Positions 8,348 through 16,268 of a DNA stretch of 38,692 nt are shown here, piece by piece. Location of the stretch: contig DATMFQ010000003.1 in the NCBI GenBank assembly GCA_035556075.1, positions 1 through 38,692 of the forward strand, in the 5' to 3' direction. The stretch is from 73-13 sp035556075 (GTDB lineage: Bacteria > Actinomycetota > Actinomycetes > Actinomycetales > Microbacteriaceae). The position numbers and the translations under genes are program-made. The notes under the pieces are model-generated. The model did not search any database. It saw only the letters and a list, made by a program, of their open reading frames with translations, and had not been told where the DNA came from. The first letter of the stretch is position 1. Each line of letters starts with the position of its first letter.

Positions 8348-9280
8348 ATGACTGACGAGCTCTCGGGCGCTACGGCGGTCCGGCTCGATCTGCGCGCCGC
8401 CCGGTTCGTCATCGACCGAGCCGTGGCGAAAGCCCAAGAGTTCCAGGTGCGCGGCACCTTCGCCATCTGCGACGACGCTGGCACGCTCATCTCACTGAGC
8501 CGGATGCAAGGCGCGAGCGCGGCGGGCGTTCGGATCACCCGCGGCAAAGCGGCCCTCACCGCGATGCACCAGGAGCGCTCCGACGTGCTCGACCGGCGCC
8601 TGCGGGATTCGCCCGCCCGATTCGAGGCGATCCGTGACCTGTCCCCCGACCTCTACCCGGGCGCTGGCGCGCAGTTCATCAAGATCGACGGTCGTATCGT
8701 AGGCGCGTACGCCTCCGGGTCCGGGTACGGTCCGCTCAAACAGATCCAGGGGATCGACCCGAGCAGGCTCATGGCCGACGGCCAGCCGGCCAATGTCGAG
8801 GACCTCATCACGGCGCACGCGCTCGGCATCCGATACCGAGACCAGCACCCCCAGTCGAACCTCGTCGAACGCTCCCAGGGCGAGCTTCATGAATGGAACG
8901 TCGGGGAGATCGCGCAGACCGCCGATGAGCGCGGGGTCTGGGCGGGCTTCGGCGAGCGCCGTCCCAGCCTCACGCTGCGCACCGCGCGCGCCCTCGCCGA
9001 CGCGGTCCTCGCCGCCGCCGACCGGGCCGTTTCGGTCGCCATCTGTGACGAGGTCGGCACGCCGATGCAGATCGACCGCATGGTGGATGCGCCGCCGATG
9101 TCCGTGCGACGAGCCGAGGCGCGGGCACGGACCGCGTTCGCCGAGGGCACGGACGGGGAGGGCGCCCTGCTCGTGAGATCTGCTGAAGGTCGCGTGCTCG
9201 GGTCGATCGGCGTCGTCGGAGCCGGCGTCGATGCCGCCCCGGACCGGCTCGAGCGGATCGTGGCCGCGGCCACACGCTGA
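8348..9280 (+). CDS. Tandem GlcG/HbpS (DUF336) domain protein
   Basis: Protein of 310 residues built from two copies of the GlcG/HbpS heme-binding-like domain (PF03928). The first covers about residues 8-150 (AARFVIDRAVAKA, FAICDDAGTLISLSRMQGA, ITRGKAALTA, GAGAQFIKIDGRIVGAYASG). The second covers about 205-305 (ARALADAVLAAADRAVSVAI, CDEVGTPMQIDRMVDAP, ARARTAFAEG, EGRVLGSIGVVGAG). Single-domain members are about 135 residues, so this is a duplication within one chain with a divergent linker. Such proteins often accompany oxidative catabolic genes (glycolate, aromatic) and may bind heme or act as small sensors or accessory proteins. It lies 60 bp after RidA with no obvious promoter between them. 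ATG 8348 has a poor ribosome site, so the start is moderately certain. Confidence 0.82.
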   Translation: MTDELSGATAVRLDLRAARFVIDRAVAKAQEFQVRGTFAICDDAGTLISLSRMQGASAAGVRITRGKAALTAMHQERSDVLDRRLRDSPARFEAIRDLSPDLYPGAGAQFIKIDGRIVGAYASGSGYGPLKQIQGIDPSRLMADGQPANVEDLITAHALGIRYRDQHPQSNLVERSQGELHEWNVGEIAQTADERGVWAGFGERRPSLTLRTARALADAVLAAADRAVSVAICDEVGTPMQIDRMVDAPPMSVRRAEARARTAFAEGTDGEGALLVRSAEGRVLGSIGVVGAGVDAAPDRLERIVAAATR

Positions 9281-9304
9281 CCCCGCCCTAAAACAACCAA
9301 GTCC

Positions 9305-9319
9305 ATAGGGGCAGGCTAT
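9305..9319. promoter_or_regulatory. LysR-type operator upstream of the dehydrogenase operon
   Basis: ATAG-GGGCAGG-CTAT, the fourth copy of the cluster palindrome, ends 109 bp before the dehydrogenase ATG. The rest of the 147-bp gap (9281-9427) has no other clear signal. Function is inferred. Confidence 0.6.
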
Positions 9320-9427
9320 ATCCCCGGCCACATATCGGTCTTTGACCGGACGACGCGCCCGCGGATTGAATGAATCGGAATCGAGCGGCCAGAACGACTG
9401 GCCGAGATGAGGGGCCAGAGGTACAGC

Positions 9428-10573
9428 ATGGCGCAATCCAGTGCGGAGGCCCTCGAGGCGGCGGCGACCACTCCGGCGACGCAGGCGACCGATGGTCGAC
9501 GCACGCTGCCGACGACGATGCGGGCCGCCGTGCTGGGCGGACCGGGGCAGATCTCGGTGACGACGAAGCCCGTGCCGCAGGTCGGCCCGGAGGACGTGCT
9601 CGTCCGAGTGCGCCGCGCGACGCTCTGCGGCACGGATCTCAATATCCGCAGCCGGGCGTTCTTCGGCGGCGACGGGCCGGCGCCCGGCACCTTCACCCCG
9701 GGCCACGAGTACGCGGGCGAAGTCGTGGCGCTCGGCGAGTCAGTCGACGAATTCGCCATCGGCGACCGGGTCGTGGCCGAGGCGCATCGCGGCTGCATGC
9801 GGTGCACGAACTGTCTCATCGGGCAGTACACCGATTGCCTCAACAACGGCATCACCGCCAAGGGCCACCGCACCCAGGGGATGACCGTCGACGGCGGGTT
9901 CGCCGAGTACGTCGTCAACCACGTGGCCACCCTGCACCGGCTCCCCGATTCCATCAGCTTCGATGAGGCCGCCGCACTCACCACGGCCGGCACGGTGATG
10001 CACGCACTCGACGTGCTGCGCAGCCTCGTCGTCGGCGCCAGCGTCGCCGTCATCGGTCCGGGATCGATCGGCCTGCTGTGCGTCCAGGTGCTCCGGGAGC
10101 TCGGCGCGGGATTCATCGCCCTCAGCGGGACACGGCCCGAGCGGCTCGCCATCGGCGGCGAGTACGGTGCCCACCTGCTCATCGACGTCGCTGCGGAAGA
10201 TCCGATCGCGGTGGTGCGCCGAGCCACGGGCGGGCGCGGCGTCGACATCGTGCTGGAGTGCTCCGGGGCGGGCGTCGCACTCGACCAGGCCCTCGGGATG
10301 GTGCGCCGCGGCGGTGACATCGTGCTGGTCGGCTTCTTCAATGGGCCGGTCGCCGCGGACCTCAACGCGGCGGTCATGAACGGCGTGACGCTGCACACCG
10401 TGCGCGGCGAGGGCGCGCAGTCCGTCGCGCGGGCCGTGTCTCTCGCGGGTCAGGGTCGCATCCGGACCGCGGAGCTGATCACCCACCACTTCCCACTCGA
10501 GCAGATCGACGCCGCGTTCGACGCCTACGCGAACCGCACCGACGGCGCGATCAAGGTGATGATCGACATTTGA
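9428..10573 (+). CDS. Zinc-dependent medium-chain alcohol dehydrogenase
   Basis: NAD(P)-dependent oxidoreductase of about 381 residues in the MDR/Zn-ADH family. The catalytic-zinc ligands lie in LCGTDLN (Cys near 66) and GHEYAGEVV (His-Glu near 92). The structural-zinc lobe has four cysteines in the pattern C-x2-C-x2-C-x7-C (CMRCTNCLIGQYTDC, about residues 123-137). The Rossmann motif VAVIGPGSIGLLCVQ is near 205. ATG 9428 is chosen because AGAGGT lies 6 bp upstream; an upstream ATG at 9407 is less likely. It has about 30 more N-terminal residues than most relatives, so the internal ATG at 9518 remains possible. It is the first gene of a seven-gene operon reaching 14,706, under the fourth LysR-type site. 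Likely role: oxidation of an alcohol or hydroxy-acid intermediate. Confidence 0.92.
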   Translation: MAQSSAEALEAAATTPATQATDGRRTLPTTMRAAVLGGPGQISVTTKPVPQVGPEDVLVRVRRATLCGTDLNIRSRAFFGGDGPAPGTFTPGHEYAGEVVALGESVDEFAIGDRVVAEAHRGCMRCTNCLIGQYTDCLNNGITAKGHRTQGMTVDGGFAEYVVNHVATLHRLPDSISFDEAAALTTAGTVMHALDVLRSLVVGASVAVIGPGSIGLLCVQVLRELGAGFIALSGTRPERLAIGGEYGAHLLIDVAAEDPIAVVRRATGGRGVDIVLECSGAGVALDQALGMVRRGGDIVLVGFFNGPVAADLNAAVMNGVTLHTVRGEGAQSVARAVSLAGQGRIRTAELITHHFPLEQIDAAFDAYANRTDGAIKVMIDI

Positions 10574-10625
10574 CCGACCGCCGAGCAGCACCGACGCATT
10601 CGAGCCATCGAGAGGAGGCGGCCCC

Positions 10626-11462
10626 GTGATCATCACCGATTCCCAGATCCACCTCTGGCCGACCGAGGGCACGGCGCCGCCGCACCACTGGCGCACCCCG
10701 TACACGATCGAGCGCGCCCTCGCCGACATGGACGCGGCCGGGATCGATCGCGTCATCAACTGCCCGGCGATCTGGGATCCGGCCGCTGGCGACTACGCCG
10801 ACGAGGCGGCCCTCGCCCACCCGACCCGCTTCGGCACGATGGGCCGATTCGTGCTCGATGACGGGGCCGACGAGTCGCGCGTCGACGAATGGATGGCGAA
10901 GCCCGGCATGGTCGGGCTCCGATTCCTGCTCAATCGTCCCGCGACGGACGCGGCGCTCGCCGACGGCGCGCTCGACTGGCTCTGGGACGCCGCCCACCAG
11001 CGCGGCCTCCCGGTCGCCCTCGCGGCCCTGCCGGAGCAGCTCAGCATCGACGCCGCTCTCAGGCGGATCGGCGACATCGCTCGCCGATTCCCCGGCATGC
11101 GACTGCTCATCGACCACCTGTATCTCGGTCCGTTCGACCGGCTGCCGGAGGCCGCGGCACGCTTCGACGCCCTCATCGACCTGGCACGGATCCCGAACGT
11201 CGCGGTGAAGGCGAGCGCCGTGCCGGCCATGGCCACCGACCCGTACCCGTTCGCGAGCACCCACAGCCTGCTCCGACGGGTCTTCGACGCCTACGGCGCC
11301 GAACGGATGTTCTGGGGCAGCGACTTCACGCGGCTCCAGTGCAGCTGGGAGGAGTGCGTCTCGCTGTTCACCGAGGAGCTGCCCTGGCTCAAGGGACGCG
11401 ACCTCGAGCTGGTCATGGGCGAGGCGATCTCGAACTGGATCGGCTGGGACGACGCGCCCTGA
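10626..11462 (+). CDS. Amidohydrolase-2 family protein (lactonase / LigI-like TIM barrel)
   Basis: TIM-barrel hydrolase of 278 residues starting with GTG, with GAGGAGG seven bases upstream. The N-terminus IITDSQIHLWPTEG has the D-x-Q-x-H variant of the DxHxH metal motif, with Gln at the first His. Later motifs are MRLLIDHLYLG near residue 161, VAVKASAV near 195, and ERMFWGSDFTRLQCSW near 223-238 with the active-site Asp. The closest characterised group is the lactonase branch of COG3618 (L-rhamnonolactonase, 4-sulfomuconolactonase, LigI). A ring-opening lactone hydrolysis between the dehydrogenase and aldolase steps would fit the gene order; this is inference. The gap to the dehydrogenase is only 52 bp. 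Confidence 0.85.
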   Translation: MIITDSQIHLWPTEGTAPPHHWRTPYTIERALADMDAAGIDRVINCPAIWDPAAGDYADEAALAHPTRFGTMGRFVLDDGADESRVDEWMAKPGMVGLRFLLNRPATDAALADGALDWLWDAAHQRGLPVALAALPEQLSIDAALRRIGDIARRFPGMRLLIDHLYLGPFDRLPEAAARFDALIDLARIPNVAVKASAVPAMATDPYPFASTHSLLRRVFDAYGAERMFWGSDFTRLQCSWEECVSLFTEELPWLKGRDLELVMGEAISNWIGWDDAP

Positions 11463-11544
11463 GGGACCGCACCGCACGATCCCACCCCGCTCCCGCGCGC
11501 GGCCGGATCACGCACCAAGGCATTGGACTACACAAGGAGGCCGC

Positions 11545-12201
11545 ATGATCATCACCGTCGACACCGAGTCGATCCGCGTGCAGCCGGTCGCGGCGCGCGC
11601 TGACGCCCGGCTCATCGAGGAGGTCGCGGACACCCCGGTCGCGCTCCTCGGCGACTGCCTGCAGCGGATGGGGATGCTGCACCACAGCATTCGTCCGCTC
11701 ACCTCGCACGCCACGATGGCCGGCACGGTCTACCCGGTGCTCTGCCGGGAAGGCGATAACCTCGCGATCCACCGCGCCCTCGACGAGGTGCAGCCGGGCG
11801 ACGTGCTCGTGATCAATGCGCTCGGCGAACTCAACCGGTCCGTCTTCGGCGGCATCATCGGGGAGGCCTGCCTGTCGCTCGGCGTCACGGGCGTCGTCGT
11901 CGACGGCTCCATCCGCGATGTCGAGGAGCTCGACCGCATGGGCCTGCCCGTCTACGCCCGCGGCGTGACCCCCTCCGGGCCGTACAAGCATGGTCCCGGC
12001 TCAATCGGCGAGGCCGTCGCCTGCGGCGGGATCGTCGCCCACGCGGGTGACGCGATCTTCGGGGACCGCGATGGCCTCATCGTGATCCGACCGGACGAGC
12101 TGCCACTGCTGCCGCCGCGGATCGCGGCACAGCACGAGACCGAGAAGCGCATGCGCGCGCGCATCGCGAGCCTCGCGGCTGCGACGGAGGCCCGGGCATG
12201 A
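11545..12201 (+). CDS. RraA / HMG aldolase-family protein (4-hydroxy-2-oxoacid aldolase-like)
   Basis: Protein of 218 residues in the RraA fold shared by RNase E inhibitor RraA and the class II pyruvate aldolases HMG/CHA aldolase (ProA, LigK). Family motifs are LLGDCLQRMG, LAIHRALDEVQPGDVLVINA, FGGIIGEACLSLGVTGVVVD, and GSIRDVEEL followed by LPVYARGV. The R-D pair in GSIRDVEEL matches the metal/substrate pair of true aldolases, so aldolase or oxaloacetate-decarboxylase activity is more likely than RNase regulation. AAGGAGG precedes the ATG by 4 bp. The stop overlaps the next ATG as ATGA. Position before a 2-oxo-acid decarboxylase suggests that it cleaves a 4-hydroxy-2-oxo dicarboxylate. Confidence 0.87.
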   Translation: MIITVDTESIRVQPVAARADARLIEEVADTPVALLGDCLQRMGMLHHSIRPLTSHATMAGTVYPVLCREGDNLAIHRALDEVQPGDVLVINALGELNRSVFGGIIGEACLSLGVTGVVVDGSIRDVEELDRMGLPVYARGVTPSGPYKHGPGSIGEAVACGGIVAHAGDAIFGDRDGLIVIRPDELPLLPPRIAAQHETEKRMRARIASLAAATEARA

Positions 12202-12740
12202 CCACGATGACCTACGCCGAGTCGGCGGCGGCCGGCATCTGGACGGCCGGCGTCGACCAGGTCGGCTACATCCCATCTGTCACCATCGCGCCCGTGATCT
12301 CGGCGCTCGTCGCCGAGGACGGCGGGGCGAACGGCGTCTCCCGCCGCGTCACGCCGCTGTCCCGCGAGGAGGAGGCCATCGGGGTGCTCGGCGCCCTGCC
12401 GCTGACCGGCAGGCTCGGTGCCGTCGTCATGCAGGACAACGGCTTCGGGAATGCGATCACGGCGCTGACGACGTTCTCGCTGTCCTACCACCTCCCACTC
12501 CTCATCTTCGCGAACACTCGTGGGAGCCTCGGGGAGTACAACTCGATGATCCACTCGGTGAGCCAGCCGGTCCCCGCCATGCTGCGGCTGCTCGGCCTGC
12601 CGGTCATCGAACTCGACCGGCGGACGTCCGCCAAGGACTGGGGCGACGTCGTCGCGGAGGCGGGCCGGCACGCGCGCATGACCTATCGGCCGGTCGTCGT
12701 ACTGGCCTCGTTCTGGCACACGGACGGGAGCGTGGCATGA
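12198..12740 (+). CDS. ThDP-dependent 2-oxo-acid decarboxylase, alpha subunit (PYR domain; ComD-like)
   Basis: Pyrimidine-binding half of a split thiamine-diphosphate decarboxylase, 180 residues. The activating glutamate is in PLSREEEAIGVLGALPLTGR near residue 56, followed by VVMQDNGFGNAITALTTFSL and LPLLIFANTRGSLGEYNSM. This organisation matches sulfopyruvate decarboxylase ComD and phosphonopyruvate decarboxylase, where PYR and PP domains are separate chains. It starts with ATGA overlapping the aldolase and ends with ATGA overlapping the beta subunit, which indicates coupled translation and 1:1 assembly. No sulfonate or phosphonate gene is nearby, so the substrate is more likely a carboxylated 2-oxo acid of this pathway. 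Confidence 0.88.
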   Translation: MTTMTYAESAAAGIWTAGVDQVGYIPSVTIAPVISALVAEDGGANGVSRRVTPLSREEEAIGVLGALPLTGRLGAVVMQDNGFGNAITALTTFSLSYHLPLLIFANTRGSLGEYNSMIHSVSQPVPAMLRLLGLPVIELDRRTSAKDWGDVVAEAGRHARMTYRPVVVLASFWHTDGSVA

Positions 12741-13330
12741 TGCGACGGATCGAGGCCCTTCGGCACCTCGCGGAGCTCGGGGAGCAGCTGCCGCTCGTCG
12801 TCACCTGCGCCGCGACGAGCCGCGAACTCGCATCAATCGCAGATCGCGACAACCATCTCTACCTGCTGGACGCCATGGGGCTGGTCGGCTCGGTCGCGAC
12901 AGGCATTGCGATCGGGATTCGGGACTCCGACATCCCCAAGGTCGTCGGGATCGAGGGCGATGGCTCGCTGCTGATGAATCCGAACGTGCTGCCAACTGGC
13001 GGGTACCTGGCACCGAGCAACCTCCTGCTCGTGGTCCTCGACAATCACGTATACAGCTCGACCGCGGGCCTGCCCACCTACGCGGATCGGATCGACCTCG
13101 CGCGGATGGCCGAAGCGACGGGCTGGACGGTCGCTCGCGCGGATGACGCCGACGGTCTGCGGCGCGCATTCGCCGAACTGCTCGAGACGCCGGGGCCGTG
13201 CTTCCTGCACGTGCGCACCGAGCCGGGCAACGAGGACGGTGTGCCGAAGCTGCTGGTCGATCCCGTCGTGGTCGGTCACCGATTCTCGACCTGGCTGCAG
13301 GAGCGCCTCGTGGCTCGGATGTCGCGATGA
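12737..13330 (+). CDS. ThDP-dependent 2-oxo-acid decarboxylase, beta subunit (PP domain; ComE-like)
   Basis: Pyrophosphate-binding half of the split decarboxylase, 197 residues. The Mg/ThDP motif begins GDGSLLMNPN near residue 74 and ends VVLDNHVYSS about 25 residues later, the normal GDG-x(24-27)-N spacing. LDAMGLVGSVATGIAIGI before it is the conserved glycine-rich loop. The active site would form at the interface with the alpha subunit. It begins and ends with 4-bp ATGA overlaps, so alpha, beta and the aldehyde dehydrogenase are tightly coupled. The expected product is an aldehyde, which the next enzyme would oxidise. Confidence 0.9.
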   Translation: MMRRIEALRHLAELGEQLPLVVTCAATSRELASIADRDNHLYLLDAMGLVGSVATGIAIGIRDSDIPKVVGIEGDGSLLMNPNVLPTGGYLAPSNLLLVVLDNHVYSSTAGLPTYADRIDLARMAEATGWTVARADDADGLRRAFAELLETPGPCFLHVRTEPGNEDGVPKLLVDPVVVGHRFSTWLQERLVARMSR

Positions 13331-14706
13331 GCCGCTTCGACGGCGTCGTCACCGTCGATCCTGCCACGGACGAGGAGATCGCCAGGTACGCGTACCTGTC
13401 CGCGACCCAGATCGACGCCGTCATGGATCGAGCCAGCCTCGCCTACTCGACCTGGTCGCGGACGCCGCTCGCCGATCGGGTCGCCGCCATCGCTCGCCTG
13501 GCGGCCCGGCTGGCCGCTGAGCGCGAGGCCCTGGCCGGCCAGATCGTGCGCGAGATGGGCAAGCCGCTGACCCAGGCCCGGGCCGAGATCGACAAGTGCA
13601 TCGCGACCTGCGAGTACTACGTCGAGCATCTCGACCGCTTCCTCGAGCCGCGCAGGGTGGACGTGCAGCCGGACACCGCGCAGGTGCACCTCCGGCCGCT
13701 CGGCGTGCTGCTCGCGATCATGCCGTGGAACTACCCGTGGTGGCAGGTCATCCGTGCCACGCTGCCCGCCATCGGCGCTGGCAATGTTGTGGTCCTCAAG
13801 CACGCGGCCTCGGTCACCGGTTGCGCGCTCGCCATCGAGCGGATCGTGCGCGAGGCCCTCGGCGAGCCGATCGTGCAGGCGGTGGTCATCCCGGGCGCGC
13901 AGGCCCCCGAGCTCATCGGCGACCCCCGAATCGCCGCAGTCGCCTTCACCGGCAGCGAGCAGGTCGGCGGGATCGTCGGGCGAGCGGCCGGCGCCGCACT
14001 CAAACCGTGCGTGCTCGAGCTCGGCGGCTCGGACCCGTTCATCGTGCTCGACGATGCCGACGTCGAGCGCGCCGCAGCGGCGGCGTCGGCGTCGAGGTTT
14101 CTCAACAACGGACAGAGCTGCATCGCGGCCAAGCGGCTACTGGTCCATCGCTCACTCCGGGACGACTTCGTCGACGCGATGCGCATGCAGCTCGACTCGC
14201 TCGTCGTCGCCCACCCGATGGCCACGAGCACGCAGGTCGGTCCGCTCGCCCGAGTCGACCTGCGGGATGCGCTCATCGATCAACGGGACCGGGCCGCGTC
14301 GCTCGGCGCACGCACGCTCGCCTCGGCGTCGGCGCCCGAAGGCGCGGGCGCCTGGTTCCCGCCGACCGTGATGGAGATCCACGACGCCGACTCCCCAATC
14401 TTCCGGGAGGAGACCTTTGGCCCACTCGCTGCGCTCACCGTCGTCGACACGGATGACGAGGCGGTCGCGATGGCCAACGACTCGGCCTACGGACTCAGCA
14501 GCAGCGTGTGGACCGCCGATCCCGACCGGGCACAGTCACTCGCAGCACGGCTTGAGGCCGGCGGCGTCTTCATCAACGCGATCTCGGCATCGGATCCCCG
14601 CCTCCCGGTGGGCGGGGTGAAAGCGAGCGGCTTCGGACGCGAGCTGGGCGAATGGGGAGTCATGGCGTTCGCGAACGTGCAGACCGTCTGGGTCGGCGCC
14701 GACTAA
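13327..14706 (+). CDS. NAD(P)-dependent aldehyde dehydrogenase (succinate-semialdehyde dehydrogenase-like)
   Basis: Aldehyde dehydrogenase of 459 residues. Motifs are MPWNYPWWQVIRATLPAIGA with VVLKHA (cofactor site) near residue 135-160, FTGSEQVGGIVGRAAG, catalytic Glu in LELGGSDPF near 230, nucleophilic Cys in NNGQSCIAAKR near 264, and EETFGPLAAL near 363. The length and PWNYP-W variant resemble the GabD2/SSADH branch. The frame opens at 13,198, but MSRFDG at 13,327 is the start because it overlaps the decarboxylase stop as ATGA. The chemistry follows from context: a 2-oxo acid is decarboxylated by the preceding pair and the semialdehyde is oxidised here, perhaps to a dicarboxylate entering the TCA cycle. 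Last gene of the operon. Confidence 0.92.
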   Translation: MSRFDGVVTVDPATDEEIARYAYLSATQIDAVMDRASLAYSTWSRTPLADRVAAIARLAARLAAEREALAGQIVREMGKPLTQARAEIDKCIATCEYYVEHLDRFLEPRRVDVQPDTAQVHLRPLGVLLAIMPWNYPWWQVIRATLPAIGAGNVVVLKHAASVTGCALAIERIVREALGEPIVQAVVIPGAQAPELIGDPRIAAVAFTGSEQVGGIVGRAAGAALKPCVLELGGSDPFIVLDDADVERAAAAASASRFLNNGQSCIAAKRLLVHRSLRDDFVDAMRMQLDSLVVAHPMATSTQVGPLARVDLRDALIDQRDRAASLGARTLASASAPEGAGAWFPPTVMEIHDADSPIFREETFGPLAALTVVDTDDEAVAMANDSAYGLSSSVWTADPDRAQSLAARLEAGGVFINAISASDPRLPVGGVKASGFGRELGEWGVMAFANVQTVWVGAD

Positions 14707-14927
14707 CGACCGCTCCTCGGCTCGGCTCGGCTCGGCTCGGCTCGGCTCGGCTCGGCAAGCGTCGCGTGCGGCTCGGGGTCGAAGACGAATCGGCGGCCCG
14801 AGACGCGGCCGACATCGATCGCGATGACCTCGGGCTTGTACGTCACGACCCAGGGCAGGACCCCGAGGCTGTCGACATGTGCGGGCTCCGCCGAAGCGGT
14901 GACGGCGCGGGCGGCCGCTCCGCGCAC
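14703..14927 (-). pseudogene. Possible coding remnant downstream of the MFS gene
   Basis: On the minus strand, between the MFS stop and the convergent aldehyde dehydrogenase, a 75-codon frame (first candidate GTG at 14,927) has strongly GC-rich third positions and protein-like segments: VDSLGVLPWVVTYKPEVIAI and DVGRVSGRRFVFDPE. It then runs into a degenerate (EPSRA) repeat encoded by the CTCGG tandem repeat and stops inside the dehydrogenase stop region. I do not recognise the family. It could be the tail of a decayed gene or a chance frame. Otherwise 14,707-14,950 holds only the tandem repeat. Confidence 0.25.
14716..14755. repeat. Tandem pentanucleotide repeat (CTCGG)x8
   Basis: Eight uninterrupted CTCGG units lie ten bases after the aldehyde dehydrogenase stop. 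Because 5 is not a multiple of 3, a change in copy number would shift any minus-strand frame crossing it. The repeat is outside recognised genes, so it is more likely a slippage tract than a switch. Confidence 0.9.
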
Positions 14928-14950
14928 ACTCGACGAGACACTTGAAGCGC

Positions 14951-16174
14951 TCAGGCGCGCTGCCGCGATCGCCGAGCCAGCCAGAGGTTCACCAGCCCGA
15001 AGACGACGAGCAGGCTCGTCGCCACGAGCGGCAGGAGCATCGACGTGCGCGCGTCGAACGCCTCCGCGACCGCCCCGGTCACGGCCGAGGTGAGCGCCTG
15101 CGCGAGCGTCAGCGCGGCGCCGACCATCGTGAGCACGGTCGCGGTGCGGCCCCGCGGCGCCCGGTAGCCGGCAAGGCTGAAGAGCGTCACGAGGACCGGC
15201 CCGACGCCGAGGCCCATGATGAGGAGCGCGACCGTGACGCCGGCGAAGTCGGCAGCGGACGCGTACCCGACCGAGGCCGAGCACAGCACGACCGCGAAGG
15301 CGAGCCAGCGCCACTGCATCGCAAAGCGCCCGGGCAGCAGCGCGACGGCGAGCGCGAGCACCGCCGACCCGAGCCCCATGAGCCCGTAGAGCATGCCGCC
15401 CTCCGAGCCCTCGCCGTGCTCCTGTGCGAAGGCGGTGACGGACGTGAGCGTCGCACCGAAGAACATGCCGACGGCGAAACACCCCGCGACGACGACAAGC
15501 ACGCCGGGGGCGAAGATCTCCCGCAGCGGCGCCCGCGCCTCGTCGCCGTCCGCGAGCGCGCGGAGCCGGCCGGTCGGGTGGAGGGCGAAGATGCTGACAA
15601 AGACGAGACTGATCCCCGCGGCGATGACGAGCGGCAGCCACGGTGCGACGAATGAGGCGAGCACGCCGACAAGGAACGGCCCGATGACGAATGCGATCTC
15701 GTCCGCCGCCGACTCGTACGACATCATCCCGTTGTAGGTGCGGGTGCGCCGGTGCGGCCCGAGCCGCTGCTCGATGATCGCGATGAGCCGGCTGCGTGAC
15801 ATCGCAGACGACTGGGCCGAGGTCGCGCCGATCGCCGCGGCCGCCAGCAAAATGAGTGACTCGTGCGCCGCATTCGGCACGACGAGGATGAATGCGGCGA
15901 GCAGCAGGCCGTTCGCGATCCCGATCGGCAGCAGCACGCGCCGCTGCCCGTGCCGGTCGACGAGCCCGCCGACGAACGGCCCGGCGGTGACCGTCCCGAC
16001 TCCGAGCGACGCCGAGGCGAGCCCCGCGAGGGCGACCGAGCCGGTCTCCGTCGCGACGAACGTCAGGACGCCGACGACCATCATGGCGAACGGCAGCCGG
16101 GCGAGGAAGGCGACGGGCCAGTACGCCCAGCCCGTGTGCTGCACGAGCGAGCGATCGTCGACCTGCGTGGTCAT
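14951..16174 (-). CDS. Major facilitator superfamily transporter
   Basis: Membrane transporter of 407 residues with about 12 predicted helices. The family signature between helices 2 and 3 is GGLVDRHGQRR near residue 76, preceded by the TM1 segment WPVAFLARLPFAMMVVGVLT. A second half-motif is in GYRAPRGRTATVL. ATG 16,174 is chosen over GTG 16,180 because GGAGGT lies 5 bp upstream of it. The substrate is unknown; the pattern resembles drug or metabolite exporters. It is convergent with the catabolic operon and shares no LysR-type site, so it may be unrelated. Before phage integration it lay just downstream of tRNA-Arg. The 94 bp between its start and the prophage end show no other feature. Confidence 0.9.
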   Translation of the reverse strand: MTTQVDDRSLVQHTGWAYWPVAFLARLPFAMMVVGVLTFVATETGSVALAGLASASLGVGTVTAGPFVGGLVDRHGQRRVLLPIGIANGLLLAAFILVVPNAAHESLILLAAAAIGATSAQSSAMSRSRLIAIIEQRLGPHRRTRTYNGMMSYESAADEIAFVIGPFLVGVLASFVAPWLPLVIAAGISLVFVSIFALHPTGRLRALADGDEARAPLREIFAPGVLVVVAGCFAVGMFFGATLTSVTAFAQEHGEGSEGGMLYGLMGLGSAVLALAVALLPGRFAMQWRWLAFAVVLCSASVGYASAADFAGVTVALLIMGLGVGPVLVTLFSLAGYRAPRGRTATVLTMVGAALTLAQALTSAVTGAVAEAFDARTSMLLPLVATSLLVVFGLVNLWLARRSRQRA

Positions 16175-16268
16175 GCGCACCTCCGGTGCGTGCGACCGAC
16201 CACGTGCCGCCTTGCCCCATCGGCAGGTGGTTACAGCGGATCGTCGCCCTCGGTGGAGCGATCCACCC

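Noticed and set aside
11545..12201. RraA homolog as a regulator of RNase E
   Set aside because: It sits in a coupled catabolic operon before a 2-oxo-acid decarboxylase and keeps the R-D pair of the aldolase branch.
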